A DNA stretch of 64,000 nt, from NCBI GenBank assembly GCA_032871835.1, contig CM065296.1, positions 50,187,288-50,251,287 on the forward strand. Reading direction: 5' to 3'. Below the pieces are notes generated by a model that saw nothing but the letters and a program-made list of their open reading frames with translations, did not search any database and was not told the origin of the DNA. Both the position numbers and the translations under genes were made by a program. The stretch is from Dipteronia dyeriana. Taxonomy: Eukaryota > Streptophyta > Magnoliopsida > Sapindales > Sapindaceae. The first letter of the stretch is position 1, and every line of letters starts with the position of its first letter. Shown here piece by piece: positions 23,500 through 35,626 of this stretch.

Positions 23500-24070
23500 A
23501 AAAAGACGATGTCATATAATAGGATCCATGGAAACTGACCTTTAAAGCAGACGCAGGAAACTAGAATAAAGCTTCAATAAAAAGCGAAGATGAATCTATA
23601 CGTAAATGAACTGGAAAGTAGGAGCATGCTTGGATATTTCTTTTCGTAAGGATAGCAATAAGATAGCCCTCGACAATTTAAATAAACTTCTTAATCATTA
23701 AGTATGAAACCCTAGGGTTTGGAAATGCGGGAAGATAAAAAAGAGGAACACATTCGATGGCATAAGCAACCTATCAAATAACCAGGAGGTCGTATCTCAT
23801 AAATGCCAATAGAGATACCAAACGATAGAAGGACACGTGTCATAAGAAGAAGAGATCAGGCCATCGAAATTTCAAAATGTCACGATCATAGGGATTTCGC
23901 GTGTAGAGACAAATTGCACATACATGGTTGCCATTATGACACGTCATAAATGCTACGAATTGATTAAAAATTATTGTTCCTGCATTAATGAGGCATTAAT
24001 GACAAAAAAGCTAGTCGGGGATACAGTAATTAAAACACTTTCGCCAAAATGAATTCTACTCAGCAAGAGA
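23500..24070. other. Element D region between antisense gene start and polypurine tract
   Basis: Non-coding. It presumably holds the promoter and leader of the antisense gene on the minus strand and the 3' untranslated part of the element on the plus strand. I see no clear TATA box and no repeat. Confidence 0.5.
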
Positions 24071-24085
24071 ATTTTAAGGGGGTAT
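24071..24085 (+). promoter_or_regulatory. Polypurine tract of element D
   Basis: ATTTTAAGGGGGTAT lies immediately before the 3' LTR. Element C has the same TTTTAAGGGGGTAT tract at the matching place on the minus strand, supporting its role in plus-strand DNA priming. Confidence 0.85.
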
Positions 24086-24983
24086 TGTTATATGTATATT
24101 TTATTAAAAGTACAAGTCATTGATATATAAGGCAGTCTCTCAAAAAAATTGCCAGATAAGCATCCAAACTGGCTACTGAAGAACATCATCGGTGGTATCA
24201 CCAAGACAAGAGAACCCGAGTAAAGCCGAATATGAATATTCAGCTCATTCAGTATTACTCAAGACAACATGAGAAGCTCGAGTAAAGAAGTTGTCGAGAA
24301 ATATGCGATCCACATAAGTAAATGAGCCCAGAAAAGGGATTTAGAATCACACTCCAATACGGAAACATCCTTATTCCATTCCCCCCATATCAGAGGAGGA
24401 AAGAACTTAAAAGCTTTCAGAATGATAAACATCAAACAGGAAACAAGTCCAAATCAAGCAATAACTCTACTCTTCTAGAAGATTGCACACCGATTAGGAA
24501 ATAAGTCCTAAACGGATTGTGCAATTAGAATCCCACGAAGATTCAGACTCGATCTACAAGATCTCAGAAACAGGAAAGAATACAAAGATGACTTCAATAA
24601 GCAACCAGTTCCAATCAAACACTATCACCTTTCCTTATATGTAACAAGGATTAGGGTTCTATACACATATAAATAGATCCATAATCTCACTGTGAAACAA
24701 AAACAGAAGATGGAGAACAGAGGGAACAAAAAGTAATCACTGCAAAAGAGAGGCAAGAGAGATCAAGTGGTGTAATTCTTTATTTAATAGTGGATTTGGC
24801 TTGGTTTTGCTTACAACCACCAGTGGATGTTTCTCCGGTCACCGAAGTTTTACCACGTATACTCATGTTATAAATATATTAATTGCATTCTCTTTCTCTT
24901 TCTCTTTCTCTTTCTCTTTTAACAGGTCATAATCGAACTAAGTGTTGTTGAATTTCTTGTTCATCAAGAAATTGACTTCAACA
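24086..24983 (+). repeat. 3' LTR of element D
   Basis: 898 bp, starting TGTTATATG and ending GACTTCAACA. It has TATAAATA at 24668-24675. It carries a (TTTCTC)n microsatellite at about 24889-24919 that is expanded relative to the 5' LTR, which accounts for much of the length difference. Confidence 0.93.
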
Positions 24984-24988
24984 ACTAA
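24984..24988. repeat. Target-site duplication, right (element D)
   Basis: ACTAA, identical to 13531-13535. Confidence 0.9.
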
Positions 24989-26471
24989 TATTAATTTAAT
25001 TCAGTAACATTTCAACATGTTTTTGTAATATTTAATATTTGTCATCATCATTTTAATAACATTAACTATTAATGTAATGTTAACAATTTATTTGGTTTTG
25101 TAATATTTTACATGTAATTGTATTATATTTTATTTTATTCGTTGTTAATATTTGTTAGTATGATTATATTATTTAACAACAATATTATATTAATGTTATG
25201 GTTTTTCTGTTATTTATGTAAATTATATATATATATAGATATTAATAAACTTTAATTTAATATATAAAACATTTTTTTAATATATAAATTCTATATTTAC
25301 TATTTTTAAAACTTTAAAGTGCTTCTCAAAAAAAATAAAAAAAAATCAAGTGCAACCGGTTTCAACCAGTCAATGCCATCAACCAACTCTTCCGGTTGGC
25401 AGCCAAAAACAATTGCCATGATACCTAGGTATCTTAGCCAACTCCTAGCTGGGATTTCAATGAAACCGAGCCGTGAAGAAAATCTAGAATGCGTCATGAT
25501 ACATGGTCATGGTATCACTCAAATATTAACTTTTTGATCTCTGACCTGAACCTGAAATCACAGTTTAGAATTCAACTTACATGACCAAAATGCATTATGA
25601 ATTGATTTGATCTATTCCCTAAATGGGACCCAACCCATAGAAGCATGCCATGTTTTGCTTGTTTTATATGGAGTAAATCTTGCAAAGAGAGGTAGTTTAT
25701 CTAGCAATTCATGAACAAATATATTGATCCTAAAAAATTAATTCTAAATTCTTGTCTATATGTGGTTGAGTGATTGCTCACTTCTTTCTCTGTAATTGTA
25801 ATAGGATTACGAATCTCTCCCCACTTATAAAATAGCAAATGAGAAGACATCTCTTTCCTCTATATATTATATGGATGATGACGCTGTAGAATTATTTGAT
25901 TTCGATAGATCGTGATAAACGTTTAATATAATCTTGTTATTAAAGAAATTAAAGCCAAGGAAGCTGAAAAAGTATGAGATTGTGACCATGCACAGAAGAA
26001 AGGTGTTGCGTGCAAGTCAAAATAAATAAAAGATAAAATTTGTTTATAGATTTTTAGGATTAGTTTGATAATTGTTAGGTTAAATAAGATGGAAATAGTT
26101 ATTGACAATTCTAAAATTAAATAAGATTAGATTGCAATTATCCAAACTAATTAGATGTCTTTTAGTTATTTCATATTTATTAGCTTAGTTGTATAAATAA
26201 TGGTTTGCAGCAATTAAATAATAAGATTAAAGTTTATTCATGAAATTAGGTGTTGTTTATTTTGACATTTTTTAGATTTTGGTTTCTCTCGAAGTAAACT
26301 AGTACCATTTTTTCTTTAATCCAATGGTGCACGTAACCAAAAATCAAAGATTTATGCATGGTATGGGATTGCAAGTCTTGCTAGTCACTAATATTAACAA
26401 TGACATTAATTTGTTCCCTCTTCAGAAGTAGTTGTTGTGTTTGGTTTTGGCTATTTATAATTCATGGAGTA
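24989..26471. other. AT-rich spacer, no gene recognised
   Basis: AT-rich DNA with a less AT-rich patch at about 25330-25520 that has short open frames on both strands. None matches a family I know. A few simple TA runs occur near 25228. Confidence 0.5.
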
Positions 26472-26705
26472 TTTTTTTTTTTGAAACAACAACACCAAGA
26501 ATGCAACAATGACAAAAAAAAAAACAAAAACAAAAACAGAAAAAAAACCATACAAAGCAAAAGCGAAGACAGAAAAAACCACTACCTAGGCATATCAGCC
26601 TCAACACCTTTTCTGATACAAGAGGGATAATCTTCCATACATAAGGTATCATTGTCAATCCTTAGCGCATTATCCGTCAAACCCTTGGCCACTTTGTTGG
26701 CACCT
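26472..26705 (-). mobile_element. LINE-type retrotransposon 3' end (5'-truncated)
   Basis: On the minus strand, 26705-26585 encodes ANKVAKGLTDNAL and CMEDYPSCI, which resembles the end of the RNase H domain that closes plant LINE ORF2. A stop, a T-rich 3' untranslated segment and an 11-base A tail (T run at 26472-26482 on the plus strand) follow. A 5'-truncated copy with a poly(A) tail is the usual LINE form. The coding match is short, so the family call is tentative. No flush target duplication was found. Confidence 0.5.
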
Positions 26706-26712
26706 TTATAAA

Positions 26713-27067
26713 TGTTGGTTTTAATTGGGTACACCCAAGATGGGTCCAAGCTCAATTCCATGGCATTGGCCGATGAAGCCTAACCCAATATAATTAGATA
26801 ACTGCAGTAGCAGTTATCAGTAATTAACTGCTTTTATTGGCTTATATAAAGCTAGATATTAATACTGAAATAGGAAGATGGTTTGTGCAATTGTATTACG
26901 TATAATACAATAGTGAGAAATAATAGAAAGAGAGTAAGATATAATATACTATGAATTGAGTTAGAGTTCCAATTCCGATGACTCTATCCGACCTGTGATA
27001 CATTCGTTTTTTGATCCGAAGAAAGGTAAGCGATTCTTTATGACTTTCTTCTAGTTTAGAATGAATT
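26713..27067 (+). repeat. 5' LTR of element F, first part
   Basis: Starts TGTTGGTTTTAATTGGG. It contains a TATATAAAG motif near 26845 that may be the core promoter. Element B interrupts it at 27068, nine bases of LTR before its end. Confidence 0.72.
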
Positions 27068-29614
27068 TGAAAATACAATAACGGTTAAATGCTCAAGGCA
27101 AACCCAGAGAGGGGGGGGGGGGGGGGGGGGGGAGGGTGAATAGGTTAGACACCTTTTTCTACTCCCTTAGAAAAAAACAAAAGTTTGTCCCTCTAGATTG
27201 CTTGTATCACAATATATATATTAATTAAAGACAATTAATAGATACAAACAAGTAATTGTAACATATACACAATCATTATTATAAAGAGGAAGTCAATATA
27301 CAAAGAAAGTTCTATCCATAATAAAAATATTAGAGAGATAGGGATAAAGAAAAGTTGACACAAGATATATCATGGTAAACCTTCAAAGAGGAAACATCCA
27401 CGGGCTAGCAGCCACCGGCAAACAAAATCCACTAGTAGATAAGACAAGTACAATCTCTCAAGTGACCTCTTCACCTAAAAAACTACCCTCCTATCCTACT
27501 CTAGAAGTTGTCGCCCTATGCTCAACAATCAGAGGCTTCACACCTCTTGTCAAGACTTCCTTGCTCACCTTATCCGGATCTTCAAAACCCAAGGCAAGAC
27601 TTGTTGCTCAACTATCCGAGTCTTCCCGACTCTAGTCAAGACTTCCTTGCTCACCTATCCGAGTTCTCCCAACTCTAGGAAAGACTTCTTGCTCGACTAT
27701 CCAAGGCTTCACACCTCTAGCAAAGACTTCCTTGCTCAACACCATAGGTCTTATATCTATTGTCAAGACTTCTTTCTCACAAGGCATCTAGGTGATCATG
27801 AATGCAAAACGCAAACAAGCATGCAACATAGAATGCTATAATCAACACATCCTATGGAAAATACTAGACATGAGCATGATAGAACAAATCATATATAGTC
27901 TAGTTAATCGTGCATGAGTAGTCAATCTAGATTATGCAAGATATGATTAACATTAATCGCAAACTAGATTCATGCATATATCTAAACTTGGATCACAAGA
28001 TATGATCAACAAATCACAATATCAAGTTTATATCACAAAAACCTAAAACATGCTAAAATCATATGACAAAGTCAAATAGATCTAAGAATAAGTTCTAGAG
28101 CATATTCCTAATCATAGATTCAACAAATCACATGAATAGCTCAAAAGAACATAAACACATGTATTATGTGAGAATTTAGGCCAAGAGAGCCAAATACATG
28201 TGAAGAACTATTTATCTCAAAATCAATCAATCAAAGATCATCAAATAGTTCTAGAATCAAAGCTAGCACAATACAATCCCAAAAATATGATAACATAGGC
28301 AAAATCAAAACCTAACTCAACATGTATAATTTTAATTGAAATTCAATCTAGCTTTGAAAGTGTTCAAAACACAAATAAAAACACTCAAAATATACAAATA
28401 TATGTAGAAGAAGAAAACTCAAGGCAATTGACCAAGTTTGAAAAGAAAACATAGAGAGAAAATCAATACCTTAGTTGATCTAGGTGCAGTCCCGTTTTTG
28501 TATGATTAGACACCAAAAAAAGCAGAAAAATAAACTCAAACCTGTAGAGAAACGATGGAGGATGAATAGATGAACACTCTCAACTTTGAATCACTTAAAT
28601 CGGATTTCAAATGAAGAAGTTATGGTGTTTGGAAGGTGAGAAAATTTAGAGAGAAAATTCTGCACACTTGATTTGAATTTTTTCTTAGAATGAAATGTGA
28701 GAGGGAAAGAGTTTATAAAGGAGTGGGAGGCTTCGACATGTGAAATGACCAAGAGGGGAAAAATGAAGCCAAGCAAGCTTGCTTTCCGAGATGGTACGTG
28801 GGCATCTTGGGGCAGCAAGCCTTCTGCCCCGAGATGGCGCGGAAAGAAGTGTTTGCTTGCTTCTTTCTCCTTCAACCTTCCTTCGCGTTCTTCGACCGGT
28901 CTCCGGTCTCCAAACTCGAAAATCTAATCCGTTTACTGATTACATACCGTAAATCTCACACGGACATGGAAATTTAAGATACTCAACCCATAAAATAATA
29001 ATTCGACTCGATATACGAAGACGAAGACAATGTATGAAAAATGAGTTGAAAGTGTAGTATCTTTTGACTTAGAACTTGAAATCAATAGTATAAGTAACCG
29101 AAATGATTGGAACTCAATCAAGAATGATTTAAGACTAAATACAAGTTCAATATCCATGTTATACAAACATATACATGCACAAACACAATCCACACTAGAA
29201 TGCAAACTACATAGAGATAGTTTCCAATCATGCATATTCCAAAACATGTTATTTCCAAACTATTGCATGAGCATTCATCTTTAAATGTGTGAATGTGTTA
29301 TACATGGTGCACAACGATGTAGGGACACATATAAATGAATTGTATGTTTGTGCCTGTAAAGGTGCACAACGATACAGGGACATAAATGTATGATATGTGT
29401 GTGTGTGCCTAAGCCTTGTAAGAGAAAGATAAGGTCATAGTATACCTTTGTAGAACCAAATTGCATCCTTTCTCTTTGAAGACTTAGAACTTGCTTTGAC
29501 TTGTTGTTTCTTCTTCCTTGAAGATTGAATCATCATGTTCCTAAACAACTAAGTCATTACAAGTAAACATCATTTTGATATGGAATTCATGCCAACACAA
29601 ACTAAAATCTAACA
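27068..29614 (-). repeat. 3' LTR of element B
   Basis: 2547 bp. It starts TGAAAATAC and ends CTAACA on the plus strand. It contains a 22-base G run (27111-27132), a 42-44-bp tandem repeat (27551-27785) and a degraded inverted-repeat cluster near 28790-28850. Confidence 0.93.
27551..27785. repeat. 42-44-bp tandem repeat in element B LTR (copy in 3' LTR)
   Basis: The CAAGACTTC core, with CTTGCTCA and TATCCGAG segments, recurs at 27551, 27595, 27637, 27680, 27722 and 27764. Open frames across it are side effects of the repeat. Confidence 0.8.
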
Positions 29615-29629
29615 ATCTCCCCCTTCGGC
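29615..29629 (-). promoter_or_regulatory. Polypurine tract of element B
   Basis: The minus strand reads CCGAAGGGGGAGAT directly before the LTR start TGTTAG. Further tracts of this type occur upstream (C-rich on the plus strand) at about 29884, 30022-30053 and 31369, the multiple-tract pattern known for Sireviruses. Confidence 0.85.
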
Positions 29630-30020
29630 AAATTCCATGTCAAAACACCTATACATTTACTACAATTATAAAAATGAAGATAGGTCACAAAATCACTCCC
29701 TCACATTACAATGAGTAAGATTCCTATAACCAATCTTCACCAACTCTTGAACTTCATCTTGATCTTCTCTTGAAGCAACCTACAAATTCATCTCAAAGCA
29801 CAATGCATATACAAGAGAAAGACAACAAATGGCAACATATAATATGGATAAGAATATACAATTAAGTGCACAAATACATGTATCTCCCCCTCAATACATT
29901 TCAAATACAAGAATTCTTAACCAAATCTTAAGACTAATTATTACAAGCCATTGAAAGTCCAAAAGTTCACAAAAACAACATAAAAAGGGAACTAAGTAAC
30001 TAGCAATTCATAACAACTCT

Positions 30021-30021
<1 letters not shown>

Positions 30022-30053
<32 letters not shown>
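30022..30053. repeat. 32-base C run (G run on the element sense strand)
   Basis: Thirty-two consecutive C on the plus strand, between AACTCTT and TTTTTGACAT. It appears to be an expanded version of one of the extra polypurine tracts of element B. The exact length may be affected by sequencing. Confidence 0.8.
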
Positions 30054-30222
30054 TTTTTGACATAAAATGATGCCAAAAAGGTAAGAAACATACCATGAGA
30101 CTCAAATACTAGCTACTAGATCCACCAAAGAAAGATGTGCATGTAGTTGACCTAACATAATGTTTGAGAGGTGGTCTTGAACTTGATGCAATACACTCCT
30201 CCAACTCTTTTATTCTAGCATC

Positions 30223-31134
30223 TTATTTTTCAACCATCTTCTTCAAATGCAAAGCCCTATCCAGAAGAATGTTTATGCTAATCTCTTGACTATCAACTTG
30301 TGAACTAAAAAGTCCAAAAGTATCACATGTCTTACCCTTATCCTTATATGACATATATGACACACGTTTATCACTATACTTTTCCAAGGGTAGTACCAAC
30401 ATATCATATCCACTACTTTGAACACCACGAGCTAAACACAAAGAAGTTATAAACCTCGGTAATGCAAGCTTCTTATCTCCTCTAGTTGAGAAAGCTGCAT
30501 TATCCAAATAAAACATAAACAAATCCCCAAGGTTTATAGGTTGATTAGTCACTAAGGCATATACTATTTTGATCTTGTCTTTATTCAACTCGGTTGAATT
30601 CGAAGATCCAATAATATTTGTGCAAATGAAAAGATACCAAAATGCACTTTCCTTAGTTAACTCATGTTGACTAATATATGCTCTACCTTTCCACTCAAAA
30701 GAAGCATTGTCATATAGAGTTCTACCCATGATATTAAGATTCTCAATGATATCAACATCTAGAAAGTTTGAATCAATATCACTAGATAGCCCAAGAAACT
30801 TGTTAATGTTTACCGGGTTAACTCTAAACACAACACCCCTAGCATCCAATAAGGTGGCACTCTCTCTATATTCATTATAAAATTCTCTAACAATAGTGTC
30901 ATTCACTATTCCTAGCATGCTCACCCAAGATTCCCAATTTCTATCCTTAATGCATTTAAGAACATAAGAATCTTTACATTTACCTAAGTCAATGCCTCTC
31001 TCTTGAAATATCTTCTTAGTTGCAAAGATCCTAAAATCATTTGACCTTAAAGCTTTGGATCTCTTTGAGATTGACTTGGCTTTCACAATGGGATTCGATT
31101 GATTTCCACTTCCGGTAACTTTAGTTCTTCCCAT
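30223..31134 (-). CDS. Plant-transposon-domain protein (Transposase_32-like) of element B
   Basis: An intact 303-codon ORF starting at the ATG 31132-31134 (MGRTKVTGSGNQSNP) after a basic N terminus rich in Ser and Lys. The pattern in residues 60-235 resembles the 'putative plant transposon protein' domain (PF20167). It includes NWESWVSMLGIVNDTIVREF, GVVFRVNPVNINKFLGL, AFWYLFICTNIIGS, VYALVTNQPINLGDLF and LPRFITSLCLARGV. This domain is found in retroelement accessory ORFs and in gene annotations across plants; its biochemical role is not established. It lies in the position of the extra downstream ORF of some Sireviruses. Its intactness next to a broken gag is notable. No membrane segment is evident. 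Confidence 0.8.
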   Translation of the reverse strand: MGRTKVTGSGNQSNPIVKAKSISKRSKALRSNDFRIFATKKIFQERGIDLGKCKDSYVLKCIKDRNWESWVSMLGIVNDTIVREFYNEYRESATLLDARGVVFRVNPVNINKFLGLSSDIDSNFLDVDIIENLNIMGRTLYDNASFEWKGRAYISQHELTKESAFWYLFICTNIIGSSNSTELNKDKIKIVYALVTNQPINLGDLFMFYLDNAAFSTRGDKKLALPRFITSLCLARGVQSSGYDMLVLPLEKYSDKRVSYMSYKDKGKTCDTFGLFSSQVDSQEISINILLDRALHLKKMVEK

Positions 31135-32817
31135 TTGTTCTTGTGAAATAAGATGCTATAAACATACAAAAGTGAGTGAAAGACAAAACAAGCTTATTAG
31201 TCACAAATATATAAAACATTGACATATGACTTAAGAATGAATCATCATGCAAGACAAAGATAGTGAGTAATATCTTACAAGTATCATTAAGTCAAAATAT
31301 GCCAACATGTAACAAAATGAAGCATGTGAACATATCATAAAAGAGAACAATGTCTAGCATACAATGCTCCCCCTTGATAAATGCTATAATTAAAATCAAT
31401 GATAGCATAGAGTTCACAAAGATATTCACACAATCACACATTCATGCAATTTGAAGAAATATCAACAGAATAAGCTTCATATGCTAAAAGAGATACACAA
31501 AGATTTTTCAAGTTCTCTCATAATTCTTCAACAATTGCAAAGATATCATCATACTCATAAACAAAGTGTGTGTGTGAGAGATATGCTTCAAATATATATC
31601 AAGAAGTAGTTTGATAATCAACATGCAAACAATTTCCAACAACTATTCATCTTAAGCTTTTTCCATAAAAAGTCAAACCGATTATCATCCGGAATTTTTT
31701 ACTTTTAAGAGAATAGATTTTCAACATATAAGCGTGTGTGTGCATGTGGCTCGTCATCCCATTTCTGTTTTTCAACCCGAGCTCATTTGATTTTCAACTA
31801 AACTCCTTTTTAAACCTTCCTTCTTTTCTTTTTCGGCTTTGAATCAAAGATTTTTTTTTATAATTTCATTTCAACACTTCTTTGATTTTTCCAATTTTTT
31901 TTTACATAAACAAAATTCACTTCATGACGGATTTCACTCATCAAAATGGTGTAGCTCTTTCCAACATTGGGTAGCTTTTACAACCAATGTCTGTAGCCCT
32001 TTCCATGAAGGTGCTTGTTGAGTTCTATGTAATTGCCGAAGCAAAATGGATACTAACCATAGGTCATTTTAAATGTACTTGAGCACAAAAACTTCAAGGT
32101 GTATCCAATGTTTACATATTAGTAAACTCAACCTACTAGCAAAACATATAAGAGAAGCAATGTGTAATTGTTAGAAAACCAAGATTTTATGGCTCATAGG
32201 CACATGATCTAAGAGCAATAAGTAGAGACTTATTCAAGATCATTACTTCTCTAATGAGTAGCTTTCAAAGAATATGAAGCTCATATTTTCAAAAGTAATG
32301 CCACTCAATATACCAAACACAAACAATCATCAAAGTTAAGATCAATGTGAACAATATCACTATTAGATCCTAAAAAAGCAAATGTCATTGAGAACCATAT
32401 GTATGCTATACAAAATTCTCTAATATGACATGCTATGAGATGTAGGTCAAAAATTGAGTCAAAAGATGAATATCAAAGAGAACATGCAATAGAGTATAGA
32501 GATACCTTTTTGTACATTATATTCGCCAAATATCATACTTCCGCCCTTTTTATGAGCACTCTTGCCTTGAATGTCCTCATGACACCAAGTTGACGATGTT
32601 TCACAACAAGAGTATAAAAAGCATAATATCTCAACCCAATCAACACATATAACAAAAGAACTTCTTCAAAGTTAATCAACAAATTTTGACCATCATAACA
32701 ATCATGATATGAGATAACCAAGTTCATATCAATACATGGAGTAATCAAAGCTAGCAAGCAAGAATTCTCAACACAATTGATATATAGCCTCAAAGCTATC
32801 TCACATGTGCTTCTTAT
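31135..32817. other. Element B interior between gag remnant and accessory ORF
   Basis: About 1.7 kb where a copia pol would be expected. I find no protease, integrase, RT or RNase H motif in any frame of either strand; only short frames occur. One polypurine-like tract (CTCCCCCTT on plus) lies at about 31369. Confidence 0.7.
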
Positions 32818-34796
32818 TTAGTGATAAGAGCACTCACCCTTGAACCACTTGTTCTTGCGTGTACCTATACAAACATTTCCAATATCATCATTGACAACAA
32901 TGTTAAATCTAGAGTAAAGTCCTTCAATGACTTGATTAACAAGAATATCATTAACACACTCTTTCTTAACATTTTCAACACAAACTTTGTCAGGTTGAAC
33001 AAGATTAGAATTCTTTCTACTCCACAACCTTTTCTCATGCTTAACAAAATTATCATGTTTCTCAACTTTCAAGGCCTTAGCATGTTCAAGTTGAAGTTTA
33101 ATCTCCTTATCCCTAGATTCATTTCCTAATTTGCATTTTTCAATATATTTATAACACAGACTTAATGTGACCTATTGTGTTGCAATAATCGCAAATTGGA
33201 ATAAAAGATGAGATTGTACCTTTTGGAGTTGAACTAGCTTCACTAGGAGTTTGCAAAGATACCTTGTTTGCCAACTTCTTCTTGGCTTTTGATATTCTCT
33301 TCTTGTGTGGTTTCTTATAAATCACTACTTCATCAAAGTGTGTAGGAAGTGGTGCTTTCAAGAGCTCCTCTTCAACTACCAAGTCGTCTTCACCACTATG
33401 AGAGTTAATAAGATTCCTAACACTAGACAAACTAACCAAATCATTCACTAAATCCTTGATAGCCTCCTTAGCCGTGTCTATCTCTTCCATCAATTCTTGT
33501 TCTCTCTTCCTCAAAGAAGATATCACAATATCCTTCTCAAGGTTTATCTTTTCAAGTTCTCTAAACTTCTTTATAATATCAACTTTTTCACCAAGAAGTC
33601 TACGAGTAACAACCACAAACTCATCTAGTTGCTTCTTGATCAAATCATCTTTCTCAACTACTTCTCTTTGAGCATTGTCTCTAGCTTCTTCAAGCTTTTC
33701 TATCTTTTTCAACAACTCAAGATTAGTAGGAATGGAACTAGAGCTTCCATCATGATTTGCATCAAAGTTCTTGTTCAAAGATATTGTACTACCAACATCC
33801 AGTGAAGAATGAGAAGCCGTTAGAGCTACAAAGTTGCTCACCAACTCTTCATCACTTGAAGACTCACTACTAAAGCTCTCATTGTCACTAGAATTATCAT
33901 CACTCCAAGTAGCCGCTAACACTTTGTCTTTCTTGTCTTTCTTAGATGGCTTCTTGGTACACTCACTAGCAAAGTGACCAAAACCTTAACAATTATACAT
34001 TGAACCTCCTTTTTGTTCATGGCTTGACTATTCTTCACAATCCTTGGAGATGATGTTCTTTTGACTCCTTTTTCCTTAGAAGACTTGCCTTTAGGTTTGG
34101 CATTCTTCTTTAAAAACTTCTTGAACCTTCTAACAAAGAGTGCAATTTCTTCATTTTCATCATCACTCTCCTCCTCAATAGCATTGAGAGCAATTCCCTT
34201 ACTCTTGATCTTTGGCTTCAAGCACATCTCATAAGTTTGAAGAGACCCAAGCAACTCATCGATGTTCATACTATCCACATCCTTGCTTTCCTCAATGGCC
34301 GTCACCTTTGATTTGAATCTCTTAGGAAGAGCCCTAAGGATTTTCCAATTTAAACTCACTTTTGAGATAGGTACTCCAAGTGCTTGACATTGGTTAGCTA
34401 TGTTAAGAAGCTAGAATTGGAAGTCTTCAAACTTTTCTTCCTCACCCATACTTAAACCTTCAAATTATGATGCCAAAATTTGAAGCCTCAATTTCTTCAC
34501 CGCTAAGGTTCCTTCATTAGTAACTTGGAGAGTATCCCAAACTTCCTTTGCGGATTCAAGATTTTGAATGTAGGAGAATTGATGCCCATCAACTCCTCCA
34601 AAGATGGCATTCATAGTACAATGGTGCCATTTTACAACCTCAAACTCATTCATTGTCCATTCACTCATTGGCTTGAGTATTATGGTTCCATCCTCTAAAA
34701 CCTTGGTAGGAGGACTATAACCTTCTTCCACTACCATCAAGCTCTTTCTTCAATATAGTGGATGTAGGCTTTCATCCTCAACTTCCATACCCATAG
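32818..34796 (-). pseudogene. Element B gag (Sirevirus type), broken
   Basis: Nucleocapsid/capsid protein. The capsid-like N-terminal part runs from about 34796 to 34465 (EWTMNEFEVVKWHHCTMNAI, AKEVWDTLQVTNEGT), with a one-base loss near 34741. It continues at 34359-33916 (ILRALPKRFKSKVTAIEE). An acidic and long coiled-coil segment follows at 33922-33230 (EKLEEARDNAQREVVEKDDL). The zinc knuckle CDYCNTIGHIKSV is at about 33195-33160 and is broken by a two-base loss. A last piece lies at 33072-32818. A coiled-coil gag with a late knuckle is characteristic of Sireviruses. At least four breaks prevent a full product. Confidence 0.83.
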
Positions 34797-34897
34797 TTAA
34801 CGCCATTACATCATCTTGTAAACCCATGACTTCAAATGCCTTACAGAAATTGTGAAAGTATCACCCCGGACTACCACTAAGTGTAATCTAGTGTCTT

Positions 34898-34909
34898 GCT
34901 CTGATACCA
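34898..34909 (-). promoter_or_regulatory. Primer binding site, tRNA-iMet (element B)
   Basis: The minus strand reads TGGTATCAGAGC, a perfect match to the usual copia primer site, two bases from the LTR. Confidence 0.9.
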
Positions 34910-35391
34910 ATTGAAAATACAATAACGGTTAAATGCTCAAGGCAAACCTAGAGAGGGAGGGGGGGGGGGGGAGAGGGTGAATAGGTTAGACACCTTTTTC
35001 TACTCCCTTAGAAAAAAACAAAAGTTTGTCCCTCTAGATTGCTTGTATCACAATATATATATTAATTAAAGACAATTAATAGATACAAACAAGTAATTGT
35101 AACATATACACAATCATTATTATAAAGAGGAAGTCAATATACAAAGAAAGTTCTATCCATAATAAAAATATTAGAGAGATAGGGATAAAGAAAAGTTGAC
35201 ACAAGATATATCGTGGTAAACCTTCAAAGAGGAAACATCCACGGGCTAGCAGCCACCGGCAAACAAAATCCACTAGTAGATAAGACAAGTACAATCTCTC
35301 AAGTGACCTCTTCACCTAAAAAACTACCCTCCTATCCTACTCTAGAAGTTGTCGCCCTATGCTCAACAATCAGAGGCTTCACACCTCTTGT

Positions 35392-35626
35392 CAAGACTTC
35401 CTTGCTCACCTTATCCGGGTCTTCAAAACCCAAGGCAAGACTTGTTGCTCAACTATCCGAGTCTTCCCGACTCTAGTCAAGACTTCCTTGCTCACCTATC
35501 CGAGTTCTCCCAACTCTAGGCAAGACTTCTTGCTCGACTATCCAAGGCTTCACACCTCTAGCAAAGACTTCCTTGCTCAACACCATAGGTCTTATATCTA
35601 TTGTCAAGACTTCTTTCTCACAAGGC
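35392..35626. repeat. 42-44-bp tandem repeat in element B LTR (copy in 5' LTR)
   Basis: Six units matching 27551-27785 at an offset of 7841 bp. Confidence 0.8.

Larger units (their letters stand above)
13536..24983 (+). mobile_element. Element D: Ty3/gypsy LTR retrotransposon, Tat lineage, complete but decayed
   Basis: An 11.4-kb element with two LTRs (13536-14420 and 24086-24983) and an exact 5-bp target duplication ACTAA at 13531-13535 and 24984-24988. The primer site resembles tRNA-Asn. Order on the plus strand is gag, protease, RT, RNase H with a second archaeal-type RNase H, then integrase. An antisense gene lies between integrase and the 3' LTR, and the polypurine tract follows. The dual RNase H and the extra antisense ORF are Tat-lineage traits. 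All coding parts carry several stops or shifts. A MITE-like element is nested at 21040-21407. It is closely related to element C but has distinct LTRs. Confidence 0.95.

Noticed and set aside
25306..25537. Overlapping frames on both strands near 25400
   Set aside because: Short, no recognised motif, and no supporting splice or promoter pattern.
26440..26725. TTTATAA on both sides of the LINE fragment as a target duplication
   Set aside because: Not adjacent to the A tail and too common in AT-rich DNA.
27372..27841. Two overlapping frames in the element B LTR, repeated at 35213-35682
   Set aside because: They follow the 42-44-bp tandem repeat. They are identical in the two LTRs only because the LTRs are near-identical.
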